Assembly: GCA_002482845.1 (NCBI GenBank)
Contig: DLGT01000017.1
Span: 10,968 to 74,967 of the forward strand
Origin: Saprospiraceae bacterium UBA7687
Lineage (GTDB): Bacteria > Bacteroidota > Bacteroidia > Chitinophagales > Saprospiraceae
DNA length: 64,000 bases
Direction of reading: 5' to 3'
Shown here piece after piece: positions 63,048 through 64,000 of the stretch. The notes under the pieces are model-generated. The model did not search any database, was not told the origin of the DNA, and saw only the letters and a program-made list of their open reading frames with translations. Made by a program: the position numbers and the translations under genes. Numbering within the stretch: the stretch's first letter is position 1; the number at the start of each line of letters is the position of its first letter.

Positions 63048-63509
63048 ATGATCAGAAAAGTTTATCAAGTAAGCATCAATGCACCTAAAGAAAAATGTTC
63101 CAATTTTATGTTAGGACTGTTCGACATAAGCACCTACGAACAATGGACCGCAATCTTCAACCCAACATCGACATACGATGGATCGTGGGAGAAAGGAAGT
63201 AAAATTAAATTTGTAGGTGTAGGAGAAAATGGCAAAAGAAGCGGTATGGTATCAAGAATCGCAGAGCATATACCGAATGAATATGTATCCATCGAGCATT
63301 ATGGAATCTTCGAAGATGACGTAGAAATCACTGAAGGACCACAAGTAGAAAGTTGGGCAGGTGGACAAGAAAATTACACTTACCAAACTGCTGGAGATGG
63401 GACTAATATCACTGTAGAAGTGGATGTTACAGAAGACCATGAAACATGGTTTGACGAAAATTATCCTTTGGCCTTAGAGAAATTGAAGGAAGTGATAGAG
63501 AATTCTTGA
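63048..63509 (+). CDS. SRPBCC domain protein
   Basis: A 153-residue single-domain protein of the START/SRPBCC superfamily: it opens with IRKVYQVSINAPKEK, followed by LFDISTYEQWTAIFNPTSTYDG, GSKIKFVGVGENG and the long last helix (ENYPLALEKLKEVIENS). Ligand unknown. It is distinct from the AHSA1-type protein at 61053. Beyond it, 63510-64000 contains no gene I can support. Confidence 0.83.
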   Translation: MIRKVYQVSINAPKEKCSNFMLGLFDISTYEQWTAIFNPTSTYDGSWEKGSKIKFVGVGENGKRSGMVSRIAEHIPNEYVSIEHYGIFEDDVEITEGPQVESWAGGQENYTYQTAGDGTNITVEVDVTEDHETWFDENYPLALEKLKEVIENS

Positions 63510-63863
63510 TGAAAATTGTGTTTATTTTTTCGATAAATTCAGTGATGGTTCCATTTATTATATGACATGAAAATATGATTTAGAATCGAGAGATTTCACA
63601 AAATATCAAGCAGTTGTTCAAAAAAATTAAAGCAGTTGCTAACATGTTAGAAGATATCTGACTTTCTGTAACTTCGTCCATCAAATTTAATTGATGCGGA
63701 TCACTAATTGTACAACCTACAAACTTTTCCTTATTTTAAATTTGGAGTTTTGAAACATCAAAATGGCATAATAGAAATTATAAAAAAACGGTCTATAGTT
63801 TGCAACTGTTACAAACGTATTAAGCATAAAGATAAATAAGACAAATTCTATATGCAGTTTACA

Positions 63864-63950
63864 CAAAGTATTCTACACTCCCTACACTCCCACTCCCCCC
63901 GTTTTCTGCATTCCCATTCCCTCCACTCCCAAGTATTCTACTCACTCCCT
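63864..63950. repeat. Pyrimidine-rich low-complexity tract
   Basis: A run of CTCCC and CACTCC words (for example CTACACTCCC repeated, then CACTCCCCCC) with almost no purine over about 85 bases on the plus strand. It codes for nothing and is unlike the AT-rich gaps elsewhere in the window. It may be the start of another repeat. Confidence 0.45.
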
Positions 63951-64000
63951 TTATAGGCATGCACACTTTGTTTCCTTTAAGTGTTTCTTTGTAACGCTTA

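Noticed and set aside
1..64000. Diversity-generating retroelement, retron or other reverse transcriptase system
   Set aside because: No reverse transcriptase motif (YxDD) or template/variable repeat pair was seen.
1..64000. tRNA, rRNA, prophage or integron
   Set aside because: No cloverleaf sequences, rRNA motifs, phage structural genes or integrase were recognised.

Overview
The window looks like chromosomal DNA of a member of the Bacteroidota, most likely of the Saprospiraceae or a related low-GC lineage. The evidence is: several large secreted proteins with type IX secretion (T9SS) sorting domains (type A and one type B); a TonB-dependent receptor with a carboxypeptidase-like N-terminal domain; T9SS-linked architectures such as a split DUF7619-like domain, lamin-tail and P-domain; and many copies of the Bacteroidota -7 promoter box TAnnTTTG at sensible distances from starts. 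No rRNA, tRNA, prophage, integrase or intact insertion sequence was seen.

Layout. 1-4.3 kb: a putative outer-membrane barrel, a small helical protein, a P-type cation ATPase and a structured minus-strand RNA that resembles 6S-Flavo. 4.4-10.3 kb: a VOC protein and a 1796-residue T9SS type B adhesin-like protein. 10.4-13 kb: biotin carboxylase and pyruvate dehydrogenase E1 beta, sharing a terminator. 13.3-23.5 kb: two large beta-propeller secreted proteins (the second broken by an in-frame TAA), pirin, a lipoprotein and a DUF1801 protein. 23.6-30.6 kb: a coupled aspartyl protease / twin E-set pair, a T9SS protein, a bile-acid-type symporter and a PiT phosphate transporter fused to a PhoU-like domain. 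30.9-36.4 kb: an accessory stretch with an EEP nuclease, a rifampin ADP-ribosyltransferase, lipoproteins, REP-like palindromes and a noncoding tract of roughly 43 phase-locked 21-bp units (about 34.59-35.49 kb). 36.6-42.1 kb: an M16 protease pair and a lamin-tail/cupredoxin T9SS protein. 42.4-52.8 kb: TonB receptor, CtlX-like amidinotransferase, methyltransferase, enoyl-CoA hydratase, HU/SPOR protein, a two-component system and an EI24 protein. 53-58 kb: EEP hydrolase, DinB protein, TolB-propeller/amidohydrolase fusion and a Fic gene remnant with twin operators. 58.2-64 kb: a T9SS protein, a toxin-antitoxin pair, an ArsR-SRPBCC-DoxX-YdeI operon and three small stress/NTF2/SRPBCC-type genes.

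The genes are mostly housekeeping metabolism, envelope/secretion and transport in short operons. Mobile or decaying DNA is concentrated in intergenic gaps: a family of four MITE-like elements with shared ends (1350, 40230, 46796, 47942), a 104-bp inverted-repeat element (17920), a copied gene tail (59313), a truncated Fic gene (57890) and the 21-bp array. The 21-bp array is the least explained object in the window: its period of two helical turns is held with no insertions or deletions over about 900 bp while its sequence drifts from one consensus to another.
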